Source: Hydnum rufescens UP504
Lineage: Eukaryota > Basidiomycota > Agaricomycetes > Cantharellales > Hydnaceae
Assembly: GCA_014904985.1 (NCBI GenBank)
Contig: MU128936.1
Location: forward strand, 246,163 to 310,162
Length of the DNA stretch: 64,000 nucleotides
Direction of reading: 5' to 3'
Shown here: positions 12,586 through 26,805 of the stretch, in pieces
Layout: each line of letters begins with the position of its first letter
How positions within the stretch are numbered: the stretch's first letter is position 1
The notes under the pieces: generated by a model
Seen by the model: only the letters and a program-made list of their open reading frames with translations
Databases searched by the model: none
What the model was told of the DNA's origin: nothing
Translations under genes and position numbers: made by a program

Positions 12586-13259
12586 ATGCAGCCAACACAA
12601 CTCCCCCGATTGATCATCCCTTCCGAGCCCTGGATTCCTGTAGAATCCCCCGCCCGCATTTCGAGAAAGCGTCGTATCAATGACTTGGTATCTGAAGGAC
12701 ATGGATTCAGTATGCACGACGATGCGGACGAGTTACGATGTCCTTACCGACCTGCACCCCATACATTCCGTCGTCCTGTGTCATCGCGATGGCGCCAAGA
12801 GAGTATTCTGATCTCTGGCTTCGCTCGGCCGCCATACGCGAACGTCGTCTGGAATTGGCTAGTCGACACCGGCATACTGGCTCCACATGAAATGTATTCG
12901 TTTTTTTGGTTTCTTCATTCCTTCCATTAATCCTGACTTCCGCGCTTGATAGTCAGCGCATCTTTCCCCATCGCGATAAATTCGAACGTCGAAGATTTGC
13001 TATTGCTGTCCAACTCCAAACCCCTGACATTGCACGTCGTATTCATCATTCCCAGCCTTCCCGACTATTCGATGGAGTTGTGATATTATCGATGTCCAGG
13101 TTGCGCGATCCTGATTCGAGTATGGATTGGACTCCGAGTCGATCACAGTCTCCAGATTCTTCGATCGAAGTGGACGGTATGGAAGTTGACCGCCCATTTC
13201 TCCCTTCCATTCACCGGTTGGATGGTGATGCATCTATGGAATCAGATATTGTACCATAG
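12586..13259 (+). CDS. Hypothetical protein, 204 residues
   Basis: Two exons, 12586..12893 and 12953..13259, joined through a GT-AG intron that keeps frame (615 nt in all). The N terminus is MQPTQLPRLIIPSEPWIP, followed by a basic patch (ISRKRR) and a WNWLVDTGIL segment. The C terminus is Ser/Asp-rich and acidic (SMDWTPSRSQSPDSSIEVD) and probably disordered. I recognise no domain, signal peptide or membrane segment. The ORF-intron-ORF arrangement and amino-acid composition support a real gene, but the function is unknown. The acidic tail and basic patch would fit a nuclear protein, which is only a guess. Confidence 0.6.
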
Positions 13260-13567
13260 ACGATCCCACGCAGAGCTGTGTTTTATGAAACCAAACGTTC
13301 CGCTATATTCTTATACCTACGTTGCCACGTGAGTCCGCCTTGAACTTCCAATTCCAATGACAACCCATACCGATCCGTTTCATTGTGTGTCATTAGGTGT
13401 ATTTTCGGGGATCGATTTGAAATCGTCTTGTTCTAGTGTTTACGCATTACATGTATACAATGCCAGCCGTGGCGCCCCCTGTTCATCCAGCAGGTGCAAC
13501 ACGAATGCGTTCCTGGAGAGACGAGTTTCAGTGAACTCATTCTATGCACATTATTGGTTCCCAAATG
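13260..13567. other. Convergent intergenic region
   Basis: 308 bp between two 3' ends. I see nothing in it. Confidence 0.5.
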
Positions 13568-15039
13568 TTATTTATTCTTGGCCTCTCTTGCCATCCCATT
13601 CACCTCCTGTTTCGCCATCCCTTTACCGTCAAAGGCGTATACTATACTTCCGAGAAAGACAAGCGCGGCTCCAATGGTCATCCCCATGTTCCACCCGTCC
13701 CCAAACCACCATACGCTCAAGCACAAACTGAGCGCCTTCCTGGCCGTCAGAATCAAATTCGCTGAGACGGATGACATACGCTGACCCAGTCCCCAAGCTT
13801 CATCAGCGAGTGCTTTTCATCATCGAAGACGCAAGAACTTACGGTAGTGAGCTTATTGACACTCTTGACGCAGATACTTTGCGAAGTGAGATTGAGAAGC
13901 AAGACGAAAAAGGTGCTCGTTCCGCTCATCTTCAAGACGCCCGTAGGTGATGGAGATACTAATGAATCCCGGAGACCACGCTTTACCTCGGGCAAAAGAA
14001 ATGCGAATATCGGTACACTCAGGGCATGCTGGAAGAAAACCAACGTCAGCGAGGCATAACAGCTATGGTGGGAAGACTAACGGTATAGAAGACCCCTTCT
14101 TGCCAATGTGGACCATACTCCGCAAAGGTCCGTTCTTGTAATGCACCGAGAATACCCGAAAGGACGAGGGAGAACGCAAGCATAGAGACGCCGATGATAT
14201 ACAACACGGTACTTGGGTCGCCCACACTTGGGATGTCAGGATCCACAAGTGGGGTCTGTGGTGCAGTTGGACGCGATAATGTAGCTAGTACGACACCAAC
14301 AGAGACGATAATAACCGCGATCTGTGCGCATAATGAGGGTTGGATTGTGGACCAATGACTGCCACGTGCATGACACGCACCACTTGGGTAGAAGTGTATT
14401 TCTTGTTGAGAAACAGGTACCCAATGCACATAGCAACCACCAAGCCTGAAACATGTCGTTACAATGGTTTCAACATCAGCAAGGCGATGTGACTGTACCT
14501 GCAGATCGAATGAGGATCAGAAGAGCGAGTGGCACCCGAAATTGGAAGGCCCAATTGTTCAGCAGAGAGACTGAAGTGAGGAGCATGACCTGCATTATCC
14601 ATAATCTAATGGGCACGTTCCGGGGTTTGAGGCGCGGCCAAGGCGCGAGTCTAAGGAACGATGGGAGAGCTTGTGCGGCAATGAAGAGGAGCTGAGAGAA
14701 TGTGAGAGCAGACCCAAGACCCGGATTATCCTTCAAAAGTGCTCTGAGCAAGAGGGTGTTATGATTGGCATCTGGCACAGGTGAGGGCACAGGAGGGTAC
14801 TTGCTCGAGGCTGAAGGCGTTGCTGCAACATCCCCCAAAGACATGAAAAATAACCAAAGGATAATCCTGCCAGTCCTGAGACGGCATAATCGAGCGAGGG
14901 AGAGAAAAAACAGGGGCTAAGGGATACCAAAGTAAAGTAAAGAAAGCTATAGTTATCCGCTGCCAGCGCCGCCACAATCGGAACCAGCCGACCTTACGTA
15001 AACACTCACTTGTCCTAGAATGGCCTCGGGACCTCCCAT
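13568..15039 (-). CDS. UAA-family nucleotide-sugar transporter (SLC35B4/Yea4-like)
   Basis: Multi-pass Golgi/ER nucleotide-sugar antiporter of the UAA family (UDP-GlcNAc or UDP-xylose type). Seven exons (15010..15039, 14801..14875, 14499..14730, 14384..14445, 14082..14321, 13843..14028, 13568..13780) give 1038 nt, 345 residues, normal for the family. Diagnostic stretches are FGGCCSNAFSLEQ in the first membrane segment, LTFSQLLF, the lumenal loop with LQERTFAEYGPHWQE, and near the end SSVSANLILTARKALSLCLS followed by FGDGWN and GAALVFLGSIVY. The short first exon MGGPEAILGQ is chosen because it splices in frame to DWQDYPLVIFHVFGG. The substrate cannot be read from sequence. The start codon is 70 bp from that of the divergent VPS41 gene. 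Confidence 0.9.
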
Positions 15040-15109
15040 GCACGGGGACCCTATAGTGCCACAGGAGATAGGTAACTATTAGCTGAAGTATCCAAGCTGC
15101 TCGAGATTA
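15040..15109. promoter_or_regulatory. 70-bp divergent promoter, transporter / VPS41
   Basis: Only 70 bp separate the two start codons (15039 minus, 15110 plus), so both core promoters and 5' leaders must share this segment or lie inside the neighbour's transcribed region. No TATA box is visible. Confidence 0.6.
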
Positions 15110-18100
15110 ATGCTTTCAAACATAGATCCCAGTGTCCAATACGCGTCGCCCGAGTCGAGCGAAGACGAAGCTTCAGAAGATGAGATCGACGACGATGACG
15201 TAGAAAGCGGGGTACCCTCAGGAACATCTCATTCCAACGACCATGAGACATCTGTGGGAGAACTCGACACAGCTCAGCAAATTTCATCTCCTAATTCGTC
15301 GCCGGAGAAGCTTGACCATGATATTATCTCAAGAGACTATGTCAATGGCCACACGAGCGACAGGAGTGAAGAGAACAACGAGGCTTCAGACAGGTAATGA
15401 TGACGAAGATGAAGAGGACGACGAAGAACCTGTCCTCAAGTATGAGCAACTTCGCGGCGACGCCCAGGACCTCCTAGAGAAGGATAATGCCAGTGCCTTG
15501 GCTGTCTCCCAACGGCTCATGGTAAGGTGCTTCCCATTATTGAGTGCAACTCCCCCCTTTAAGGTTTAATCAGGCTCTCGGAACCCATAATGGCGTTGTA
15601 CATGTCATCGACTTTCATGGAAATAGAGTCAAGTCATATCGACCACATTCTGCCTCCATCAACGATATTTGCATCGATTCTGAAGGGGAATTTGTTGCTA
15701 CGGCATCTGTAGACGGTATGCAAATGCGGCATTATGATTACTTCATCACCTCACCTCACTCCTCTGCCTAGGTAGGGTCGATATTCGCGCCTTAACTACC
15801 CCAGAAGCCTATACAATAGATTTTCCCCGGCAAATGCGCTCTATATCCCTCGAGCCCAACTTTTCAAGACGCGGGACGCGAGCCTTTGTATGCGGCGGGA
15901 TGGCCGGTAATCTAGAACTGCATGAGAAAGGTTGGCTTGGTCATAAGCAAACCATCCTTCACTCTGGCGAAGGCCCTATATGGAAAACATCCTGGCGTGG
16001 TGCACTAATCGTGTGGGCAAACGACACTGGTGTCAGAATTTATGACACTGGATCAAGTCAGCGGGTTGCCTTTCTAGATCGACCAGCAAATAGTCCGCGT
16101 GCCGATCTGTTCAAGTGCACTCTGCAATGGCGAGACGATACAACCCTTATGATTGCTTGGGCAAACTACGTCAAGCTTGTCCGAATACGCCCCCGGCCAT
16201 CCGCTTCCGCAAGCACACGTTTCCTAATTGAAGTTACTGCCATATTCCAGGTGGATTGCATGATCTCGGGAATTGCTCCACATGCATCTCCCCCTGGGTC
16301 GTTTCTTGTACTTGGTTATATTGCCCCAGACACCTTTGAGAACGAAGCTACATCAGATCGCGCGGAGCAACGTCGAAAGACTGCACATCGGCCCGAATTA
16401 CGAATCATTTCACGGTCAGGAGAGGAGCTTTCGTCGGATGTGCTTGGCCTCACTGGATATGAGCATTTTGGGTGCAATGACTACGTGCTCCAACCGTCCT
16501 TCTTTGAAGCGCAGGAGGAGTCCCTCGACGGCATCTACGTGGTTACAAGTCCTCAGAATGTGGTCCTTGTCAAGCCGCGAGACGATGTGGATCATGTTGG
16601 GTGGCTTGTGGATCGTCTAAAGTATGCCGAGGCACTTGCTGAGATTCAGCGGCTGGAGAAGACGGGTTCTACCCGCGGACTCGACGCTCCTGAAATAGGT
16701 CGGAAATATATCCGTCACCTGATCGAGGAAGGTCGGTTATCGCTTAATGTCTTCTTGATGAATTCATCCCTGAAACTGCTTTACAGGCGACTTCGTCAAA
16801 GCTGCCCAGCTCTGTCCTAAGGTATTTGACCACGACAGTAAACGATGGGAAGAGGTGGTGTTCACATTTATTGATCGCAATCAACTCCAGGTATCGTCAT
16901 CAGATCCATTACTCTTGTGACATTTCCTAATACATGAATGTCTTCAGGCTATCATCCCTTACGTACCAACTTCACAGCCTCAGCTTAGTCCTCTAGTTTA
17001 TGGATTTATTCTGATGCACTTCCTCCGGCATGATCAAGAGGCAAGTGTCGGGTTTATGCTCATAGACTAGTCTCTTTCACTCACCCCTAAACTTAGGCAC
17101 TTCTACGGACTATTAAGGAGTGGCCTAGTGGAATATACGAAATTCTCGCAGCCATCGTCGCCGTCCAATCCGAGCTCGACGTTTCACCTAGTTCTCCTAT
17201 CTTGATGGATTGCCTTGCCGAGCTGTCAGTCGGATTTATCTCTCCTTGCCCATCATGCTTTACCTTGACGGCTGAGATAATGCCGCAGATACATTCTGAA
17301 CCGACAACCTACTCTCGCCCTGCCATACTTCTTAAGACGTCGGCGACCAAACGTCTTTGACCTCATTCGGGACAATAATCTTTTTACTGCAGTTCGCGAT
17401 CAGGCACTGTTACTTGTTGAATTTGATCAGGACCTAGAGAAACAGCGACGACAAGAAACAGGGGATCCTCGGCTGTCCATGAAAAAGGCAAGGAGAAGAT
17501 ACACAGCAAGTCCATCACGTTATTAGTCGATCACATCCATTCCATCCCGGTCCGTAGCTTTCTCGTGACCTTTCCGTCTCGCGATTCTTCCTAAATGAGG
17601 CTTCGATGGAATCTGAAGATAGGGCGAGTGGTCCAGCAGTTGCAAGAAAGGTCATACTATCTGTACCTTTATCTCGACGCCCTATTCGATAAGGACCGCC
17701 AACTGGCTGCAGAGTATGCAGATCGACAGGTGGGACTATTCTCTCCCAGAATCAAGACTTTCACTCTATCTCCCCCTCAAAGGTGGCACTGTACGCCGAA
17801 TTTTCTCCTTCTCGATTGATGGACTTTTTACGAGCCAGTAATTATTACAACTTGGGACAGGTGCGTTTTAACCATTTCCACCGCATCTCCAGACCTTTGA
17901 TTCTGTTATCTAGGCGTACAGTATATGCACTGAGGGGGATATGGTCCCTGAAATGGTATTTCTTCTTGGGAAAATGGGAGACAACAAGCGTGCTTTGAAC
18001 CTGATCATCGAACGTCTTGGAGATGTTAATCGAGTCAGTGGTTCAATCTACTCTTACGTGGGACTGTACTGACTTCGAGCCTCCTTCTAGGCTATTGACT

Positions 18101-18966
18101 TCGCGAAAGAGCAGAACGACGATGATCTGTGGGAAGATTTGCTTCGATACTCCGAAACCAGACCACGTAAGATCAGGACTCACTCGTTTCGGGCATTGTC
18201 TTGATCTTTCCCATTCCAACAGCATTTATCCGAGAGTTACTCGAGAACGTTGGGGCTGAAATTGATCCCATTCGGTTGATTCGTCGAATCAAGAACGGGT
18301 TGGAGATTCCGGGTCTGAAGGAGGCATTAATCAAAATCTTGTGGGATTTCAATCTCCAAGTAAGCAGCCCAGATGCCATTCACTGCGGCATCGACTCATG
18401 TCTGCAGGAAGATCTCATTGATGGAAGGATGCCAAAATATTTTACATGGCGATTGCGCCGACCTTGCTGTCTTTCTCCATTCCAGGCAAACGTCAGGCAT
18501 TCTGGGAGGGCGTGCGTCAATGGATCTCTTGAACCATCGGGCTATGACTGAATGTTATTCTGCTGCAGCCTCGAAACTCTGTCCCATATGTGGTCTCCTC
18601 TTATTTCCGACTCCACAGGTCTCTTCGTTTGATATGAACACTCAAACTCAACCAAAGTCTCTCGCTCTCATTTTCCTGTGTCGCCATGTCGTCCACGCAC
18701 ATTGCGTGAAGGGCGGGGACTCTCTGCCTCGCCGGACTGATGACAGTATGCTCAACTTTCTCCAGACTGAGAGTAGTGGTCTCAGACTTGGCGGCGGGAT
18801 GATGCGGGATACCGTGGGGTCCAAGATTGCATTGTGGGTAAATACGTCTAAGCTTATCCGCCCTATGGCTCAAAGGGTTTTTCCTTTCCTTAGTGTTTCA
18901 GTGGTTCGGGCACGTTTGGAGGAAAGCTGCCCTGTTTGTGAGCATAAAGCGGATCGGAGGAGATAA
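15110..18966 (+). CDS. VPS41: VPS41, HOPS tethering complex subunit
   Basis: Subunit of the HOPS complex that tethers late endosomes and autophagosomes to the vacuole. A very acidic N terminus leads to KYEQLRGDAQDLLEKDNASALAV, then the beta-propeller (ALGTHNGVVHVIDFHGN, ATASVDGRVDIRAL), the clathrin-heavy-chain-type alpha-solenoid (FVKAAQLCPKVF, AIIPYVPTSQPQL, YYLYLYLDALF, ALNLIIERLGDVNRAIDFAK, FIRELLENVGAEID) and a C-terminal RING-H2 (CPICG, CRHVVHAHC, CPVCE). Exons include 15575..15715 and 15772 to about 16753. Two frame problems remain. One, near 15345-15395, is explained by a 49-nt intron or an indel. The other is at the G run 17461-17464, where one more G would restore the frame leading to LLVDHIHSIP. 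The gene ends tail to tail with the Ski8-like gene. Confidence 0.9.
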
Positions 18967-19148
18967 TAGGACACTTGCATAATGCTTCGGTCGGTCTTTG
19001 GGGTCAGGTTTATATATATACTCTGGACCTTATCCGACATCACTGGGCCTCTCATGACATGTCCCACTGTATCGCTTTGCAACTTATCATGATTAATTGC
19101 ATACCAAGATTTCTACATATGTCAGTCGAAGAGCAAGCATCTGTTATT

Positions 19149-20491
19149 TTATTTGGCAATTGTCGCGGCGCCTGCCCCAGCCGATCTCCACCATCGCAAA
19201 CGACCATCATCACCTGATGAAACCAAAGCACCGGCGCCAGCACCGGGGTAGGTCTCCAAGACACGCCCCATACATCTCCACTTTGATCTGTCAACGTCGA
19301 CACACATTGGCGGGCGGCAATATCCCATATTTTCACCGTTTGATCGCTCGACCTTTTCCATGTGGTATACTATGAGATTCTGTGGATATATATGCCATGA
19401 GGAACGCACCCGCTAGCAGCAAGACGGCCGTCTGGGGATATATCTGCAGAGAGCACCCAAGACGAGTGCCCAGTCAAAGACGCCACCACCCCAGTACTGG
19501 AATTTGCAGACGATGCGGATGCCGTGCGCGTATCGTACAAAACTAGCCGTCGGTCGTCAGAGGCGGACATGAGCAACTGCAAGAAATATTAATATATAGT
19601 CTCGAATGGGGGGGGATACGACTTGAGAGTCGGCCGACCACGCAAGTGAGCGCACACTGGTTGCGTGGGAAGAGAACGAATGGATGACGGTTTTTTCTCA
19701 ACATCAAAAACATATATGTTTCCGTATTCTGTGGACAATGCTACACTTTGTCCATTGGGACTCTGGGATAGCGAGAGATGTTTAATGGGAAAGGACTGAT
19801 ATAGAAGAAGGATGGAGCCGTAATTGACGTACGTATTTTACAAAAAGACCAAATTTATTCCGTCCACTTGTTTGAGGCGAGAACGAGTCGAGAGTGCGCC
19901 CAAATACATCAGGTTCCGCCGAATGTATTTTCACGGAACCACTTGCTCCGGTGGAGGCGTATGATCCCCCCCTTGGGTTTAGAGATACTGACCAAGCTGA
20001 TTCCATGCAACCTTGGTCAGTATAGCCTCACAATGAACGAGGGATAAATGGACGGACTAGCATCGATGCCCTCTTGCGTCTGGTTAAATGTCTCTCGCGT
20101 CCCGACAATATGGCCATCAGTGAGATCCCATAAAATAACGGTGCCCTCAATAGAATTTATCAAGGCCTGTGTGCCTTTGGGATCCGCGGAAAGCGATGTG
20201 AGGGCAAGTGCGTGGGGTGGAAGACTTTTTATGAGCTGCCCCGTCGCAGCATCCCTATCCAATCGTCTGAGTAGACATCGATCTCAAGTGCTGGGGGCAG
20301 TATTACCAGTGAACCGCTGTCCCGTCAGACGAAATCGAGACTACAGTATCACTTTCGAGCCAGATTGTTGCCCATATCGTGTCGGAATGATTCTTCGAGG
20401 AATAATGACTATGTACGAATTGGAGAGACTGGTCACTGTTTCAGGTCGCAGCCTTGGGGCAAATATTCAAGCAACGTTGGCAACTGACCAT
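19149..20491 (-). CDS. Ski8-like WD40 protein
   Basis: WD40 beta-propeller protein most like Ski8/Rec14/WDR61, an adaptor of the cytoplasmic SKI complex and, in some fungi, of meiotic recombination. Repeats visible in order are TIWATIWLESDTVVSISSDG, GTVILWDLTDG, AWSVSLNPRGGSYASTGASG, HATSVRSLAWSADSQ with SASDDRRLVLYDTR, GHSSWVLSADISPDGRLAAS, and VKIWDIAARQCV with DVWGVSWRPT and LVSSGDDGRLRWW. I place the start at 20491-20489, where the ATG is followed at once by an intron and joins SLQFVHSHYSS. Two single-base breaks occur: the run 19691-19696 (six T on the plus strand, five expected) and 19245-19248 (four G, five expected). Both sit between well-conserved blocks, so sequencing error is likely. 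Confidence 0.82.
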
Positions 20492-20573
20492 TCAAAGTAA
20501 CGCGTTACTCTCGTGACACGGGAACAACCGTTATTCCCCATCGGTGGCTGGAAGAAACCTGCACCATCCATAA
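20492..20573. promoter_or_regulatory. 82-bp divergent promoter, Ski8-like / TTL-like
   Basis: The start codons of two divergent genes are 82 bp apart. If the proposed initiator exon of the Ski8-like gene is right, this is the complete shared promoter. Confidence 0.5.
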
Positions 20574-22182
20574 ATGTCATTTCTGGCGTGGGTATCCTTT
20601 CCCGATGCTCCACATACCTCTCGGCTTATTCTCTCAGCGTTGAGATCCAATTTCTCAACGATTCCGATTGTGACTTCGGACACCATTCCCTTTGAATATA
20701 CTGAAGAATCCTCTGCCCTTCTTCTACAGTGGTCAACATACGACTCACTGTCACACGAACGAACCCATGCTGCCCAAACAAGCACACTCTCTTCTTCGTA
20801 CACCATTCGTAAATCCCTTATCCGAAAGCACTTCCTTCACAGATCACTGCTGGCCTATACCACTAAACACCTAGATGCGTATCTGAGTCGAAATCGCGGG
20901 GTCGTGCCTAGAACTTGGGACATTGATATATCTTGGGCTGACGAGCTCGATGAACTCTGGAGTGATGAGCTCTGGGAGCTTGGCGAGCTGCTTGACTCGG
21001 CTGATCCGGCGGACCCTCGGTGGTTCATACTAAAACCGTCGATGAGCGATCGCGGGATGGGTATTCGCCTCTTTGAAAGCAAGGAGGCCTTGCGTAATAT
21101 CTTCTTGAGCTTCGAGGAGATTGAATCAGATGGTTCTGATGGTGAAATTGGTAATGGAGAGGGTGATACCTCTGAAGGGAAAGACACGAGCGTTATCGCA
21201 TCGCAGCTTCGACATTTTGTCATCCAGGTCAACGCGTTGCCCTGGACGCCTTGATTCCAGGCATTCATCCTCTACATCCCACAGGTATATATTTCCGATC
21301 CATTATTGTTAGATCCCTCCGAGGCTAATATTTCTCAATCCTCACCTCCACGTCCCGGCTCCCGGCCGACAAAAGTGAGTTATCCCTCTCTCTTCTGTTT
21401 TCTTTCTGTCCAGTTCATCTTCCGAAAGTTCCATATTCGCGCATACTGCATTGCCTCGGGCGCTCTTACCCTCTATGTTAATCCCAATCTCCTGGCTCTC
21501 TTCGCTGGGGCCCCCTACACTGCCCCAAGCCGTCAACGTGCCCATAACGGAGACGAGGAGAGCACGATTGATCTTTCACCGCACCTCACCAACACGTCCC
21601 TTCAAACGCCTTCTGCCGCAAATCCTGACCCAAACGATAACGTTCGGCTCCTCTCAGAGATGATCGGTTGTGAAATTCTCTCGAGGCCCGGGGAAGCAGA
21701 ATTTTTGACGAAAGAGGACGTGCACGACATCACAAGCCAAGTGTCCGAAATATTGGCGGACACCTTTCGTGCGGCGCTCGAGTCGACGGTACATTTTCAA
21801 GTGAGTTGCCTTTCGAGGGGTTTTACTTTATTTGGACGTCGTCTGGATCTCAAAAGGAATGTAGCCCTTGCCGAATGTGTTCGAACTTTTCGGCGCGGAT
21901 CTTTTGGTCTCGCATACTCCGGCACCACCATCAGCATCCTCAAAATTCACTGTCAGTATTCTGGAGCTGAATGCAGAGCCTGCAATTGAGATGACTGGGA
22001 GACGACTGAGCTGGGTGTTGGAAACGATGTTTTCTGGTATATGCCAGGCGTGCGTCGGGCCATTCTTTAGGATGAGTGCTGACAATGAAACAGTGGTAGA
22101 GGCTGAGTGGGAAGTGGGGGAAACGCGTTTTGGCCTACGGAAATGTCTCGAGGTGGAGGTTAGGGCCCGCAAGAGCTGGTGA
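20574..22182 (+). CDS. Tubulin-tyrosine-ligase-like protein
   Basis: Member of the TTL family (ATP-grasp fold); fungal members include yeast Pby1, whose substrate is unsettled. Exons 20574..21227, 21285..21374, 21414..21800 and 21865..22182 sum to 1449 nt, 482 residues. Diagnostic parts are WFILKPSMSDRGMGIRLF, the lysine/Gly-rich ATP-binding segment; QVYISDPLLL; KFHIRAYCIASGALTLYV; and near the end FELFGADLLV and SILELNAEPAIEMTG, the metal/ATP-binding stretch. An acidic, low-complexity stretch (IESDGSDGEIGNGEGDTSEG) sits between two of the motifs. No signal peptide is seen, so it is probably cytosolic. All four joins keep frame with GT-AG introns. Confidence 0.88.
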
Positions 22183-22364
22183 ATGTGACTCGAAAATATA
22201 GAATGACTTCCAGCTTGAGGATACATTGTATCAGGAGACTTGACTTGTAGAAAATTATCTGATTCAGCAGCAGAAGCCTGGCGGTCAGCGGTTTGGCATC
22301 AGTTAACCGAGGGGCAAGCGAAGAATGACCTCACGTGCGCTCAGGTCACAGCAAAACCACTGGG

Positions 22365-24642
<2,278 letters not shown>

Positions 24643-25440
24643 CTGAAGGCTTGTTGCCAATGTGTTGTTGATCTACTGTAAAGAACGGGCTGGGGAATGA
24701 AACATGCTGTCCCCGAAAGGTCGTCAAGAAGTCACATCTAAACCAATGTTGTTGTAGCACACCTGTATCTGTATGTAAATCCGATGCATGATATGAATGT
24801 CCTTCCATTCGTACTGTAGGGAGCGAAGTGGAATCCCGATGAAGGTCATCAGGGCACACTGGTCAACGTGCGAGCCTACTGATGTCTTTCTCAATTTAGA
24901 AGGTATCCCGCCTTGCTTCATACATTTTAGAAGGACACATCTAAGGAATTTCTGTACCAAGTTTGAAGAGAAAGGTTCCTATCGAAACCCCACACATTCG
25001 GGTATTTCTTTACCTCTTGCATCCTACACAAAGGCCACAAGTCCTGATGCCTGATGAATGGCCAATTGCAAGGCAAGAATTTTCATTATCTATACAAAAA
25101 AAAGCATTGCTATTCAATGAACAGTATAATGCTGCAGTAATCGCTGTAGGGATATGAATCTTGGTTCCTGCTCTCGCGAGTGCATTCAACACACATCTCC
25201 ATCAGTTTCCATTCTACTACTATGTGCTACGCACTGCTAGAGCAGACAGGTTTGAAGGCCCTCATGTAGGGTGGCTCAGCCGCCACATATTGTGAAAAAA
25301 TGTCACCAAAGAAGAACGCAGATGAAGGTTGATCACATAGTCATGCCTTGCAACCAGTGCTCCAACCTGGCTGCGCGCCACTCCTCCGCCTCTTGTCTCT
25401 CGTCATGTTCTGCCAGCAAATAATTTACCAACACCTTTGC
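24643..25440. other. Intergenic region
   Basis: About 800 bp, AT-rich in parts. The open frames (such as 24797..25054) show no motif or splice partner. I see no gene or repeat here. Confidence 0.5.
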
Positions 25441-26617
25441 TCACGATGGATGACCGCGAGCCAGCAAGATAAGCTCGTTCCTCGTAGTACAATCATCGCC
25501 GCCCTCCGCGTCTTCATCAACACTTTCGAGGGTCAGGATCTCATCGGATGACAAGTTGCGCACGAATTGCCACAGCTCTGCCTCTAGTGCTGCTCGTTTT
25601 TGCGCACGGTTGCCCGGCCGGCTCACTACCGTCGGTTCAGAAACAGTTGCGGAGGTCATTTGTCCTCCATCAGCCTGTCTGGGACTGACATTCCTTCGTA
25701 CGTCATCGATTGCCTGATCCATCTTCAGAGGGAGGGTGGGCTTGGATCCTGGCGATCGCCAAGATCAGGAGGAACCCCGCTTACTCGCGTGTTGCGGTAA
25801 TGCTCGATCCGCCGCATCTCGAAGGAACTCATGGAGACAGGAGGGATCATTCTTTTGAACTGAATCAACGGAATTCCAAAAATCTGCTGATGAGCGAGCA
25901 AACAAAACCGACCGGTCTTGTCCAGGGTAGTATAAACTTCGTCGGGACGACGCTTAGCCATGCGTCTCTATCATTTGACCAACCTCCGATGACCAGCGAA
26001 TCTCCAAAATGTTCAGGTGTAGGGTGACTGTGAGACAAGGGAGGAAGTGAGATTAGAATTTCTGGGCTAGAATCATCTATTTGGCTGTATCCAGCCAGGG
26101 GCCCCCCGCGGCGGGTAAGAGAGATCTGTGGGTAGACTTCAAGCTGGATGGATCCGTCGGGCAGCGGGACTACTGAGCGAATAAAGCCAAAGTGTTGGGC
26201 ACTCTTTGCGTTGGAGGTAAACAGGAGTCCCGATTCAGCGGCTGTCCTGGTCTCTGTGTTTCCCCCTATCTGGATCGGGGTCGGAATTCTGACAAGAATG
26301 TACTCGCCGAGTGCGAAACCACGAGCCGCTTCGGAGAGATATATAGACGGCTCTAGATGATATCCCAATGGTGGAGGTTGGTAGGGTCACTATTTCCAGC
26401 CATTAGAAGGTTGTATTACTGTAATCGAGGGGTTCGTTTCGGTGGCAGCGTAAGGCTGGAATTGACGGGGTGGAACCAAGACTGTAACCTGCCGGCAAGT
26501 CCCACGGGTCACGAGTCTACACAGTGACCAAGAGTAGATGTTAATTCGTCGTGCCCCCACTATGATGATCGTGTTGCTGCACGTCGAACGAGGGATGGTT
26601 AAAATGGCCGCAAGCAC
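25441..26617 (-). CDS. Hypothetical protein, model uncertain
   Basis: Long minus-strand frames with coding-like composition but no family I recognise. The best part, about 25998..26365, reads LGYHLEPSIYLSEAARGFAL, then EYILVRIPTPIQIGG, LLFTSNAKSAQHFGFIRSV and a Pro/Ser-rich stretch up to WLSVVPTKFILPW. Further frames downstream (QIFGIPLIQFKRMIPPVSMS; then a charged segment with KRAALEAELWQFVRNLSSDE ending at 25441) could be later exons. Upstream, a frame ending IQPSNGWK is separated from LGYHLEP by two in-frame stops. Introns needed to join the pieces would be very short (about 30-40 nt). It may be a decayed gene or one with sequence errors. Function unknown. Confidence 0.4.
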
Positions 26618-26725
26618 ACTTGATGGTTGCTACAGGAATATGGTCAGATTTGTGCAAGGATTTAATATTGATGAGATCCAGTCCAAGCATTAGATGAGTC
26701 TGTTAGGTAATGACTGCTAAGGGGT

Positions 26726-26805
26726 GGAACTTTAGCGCAGTGGTAGCGCGTTGGTCTTCGATATCCATCAACCAAAGGTCGTCGGTTCGACCCCGGCAAG
26801 TTTCA
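26726..26805 (+). tRNA. tRNA-Arg(UCG) with a short intron
   Basis: Complete cloverleaf. The acceptor stem GGAACTT pairs with AAGTTTC (one G-U pair) and the discriminator is A. The D arm is GCGC/GCGC with loop AGTGGTA. The anticodon stem is TTGGT/ACCAA, the variable loop AGGTC, and the T arm GTCGG/CCGGC with loop TTCGACC. The anticodon loop is 15 nt instead of 7: C-T-TCG-A, then about 8 extra bases (TATCCATC), then A, i.e. an intron at the usual place after position 37. The anticodon UCG reads CGA (and, by wobble, other CGN) codons. Confidence 0.88.
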
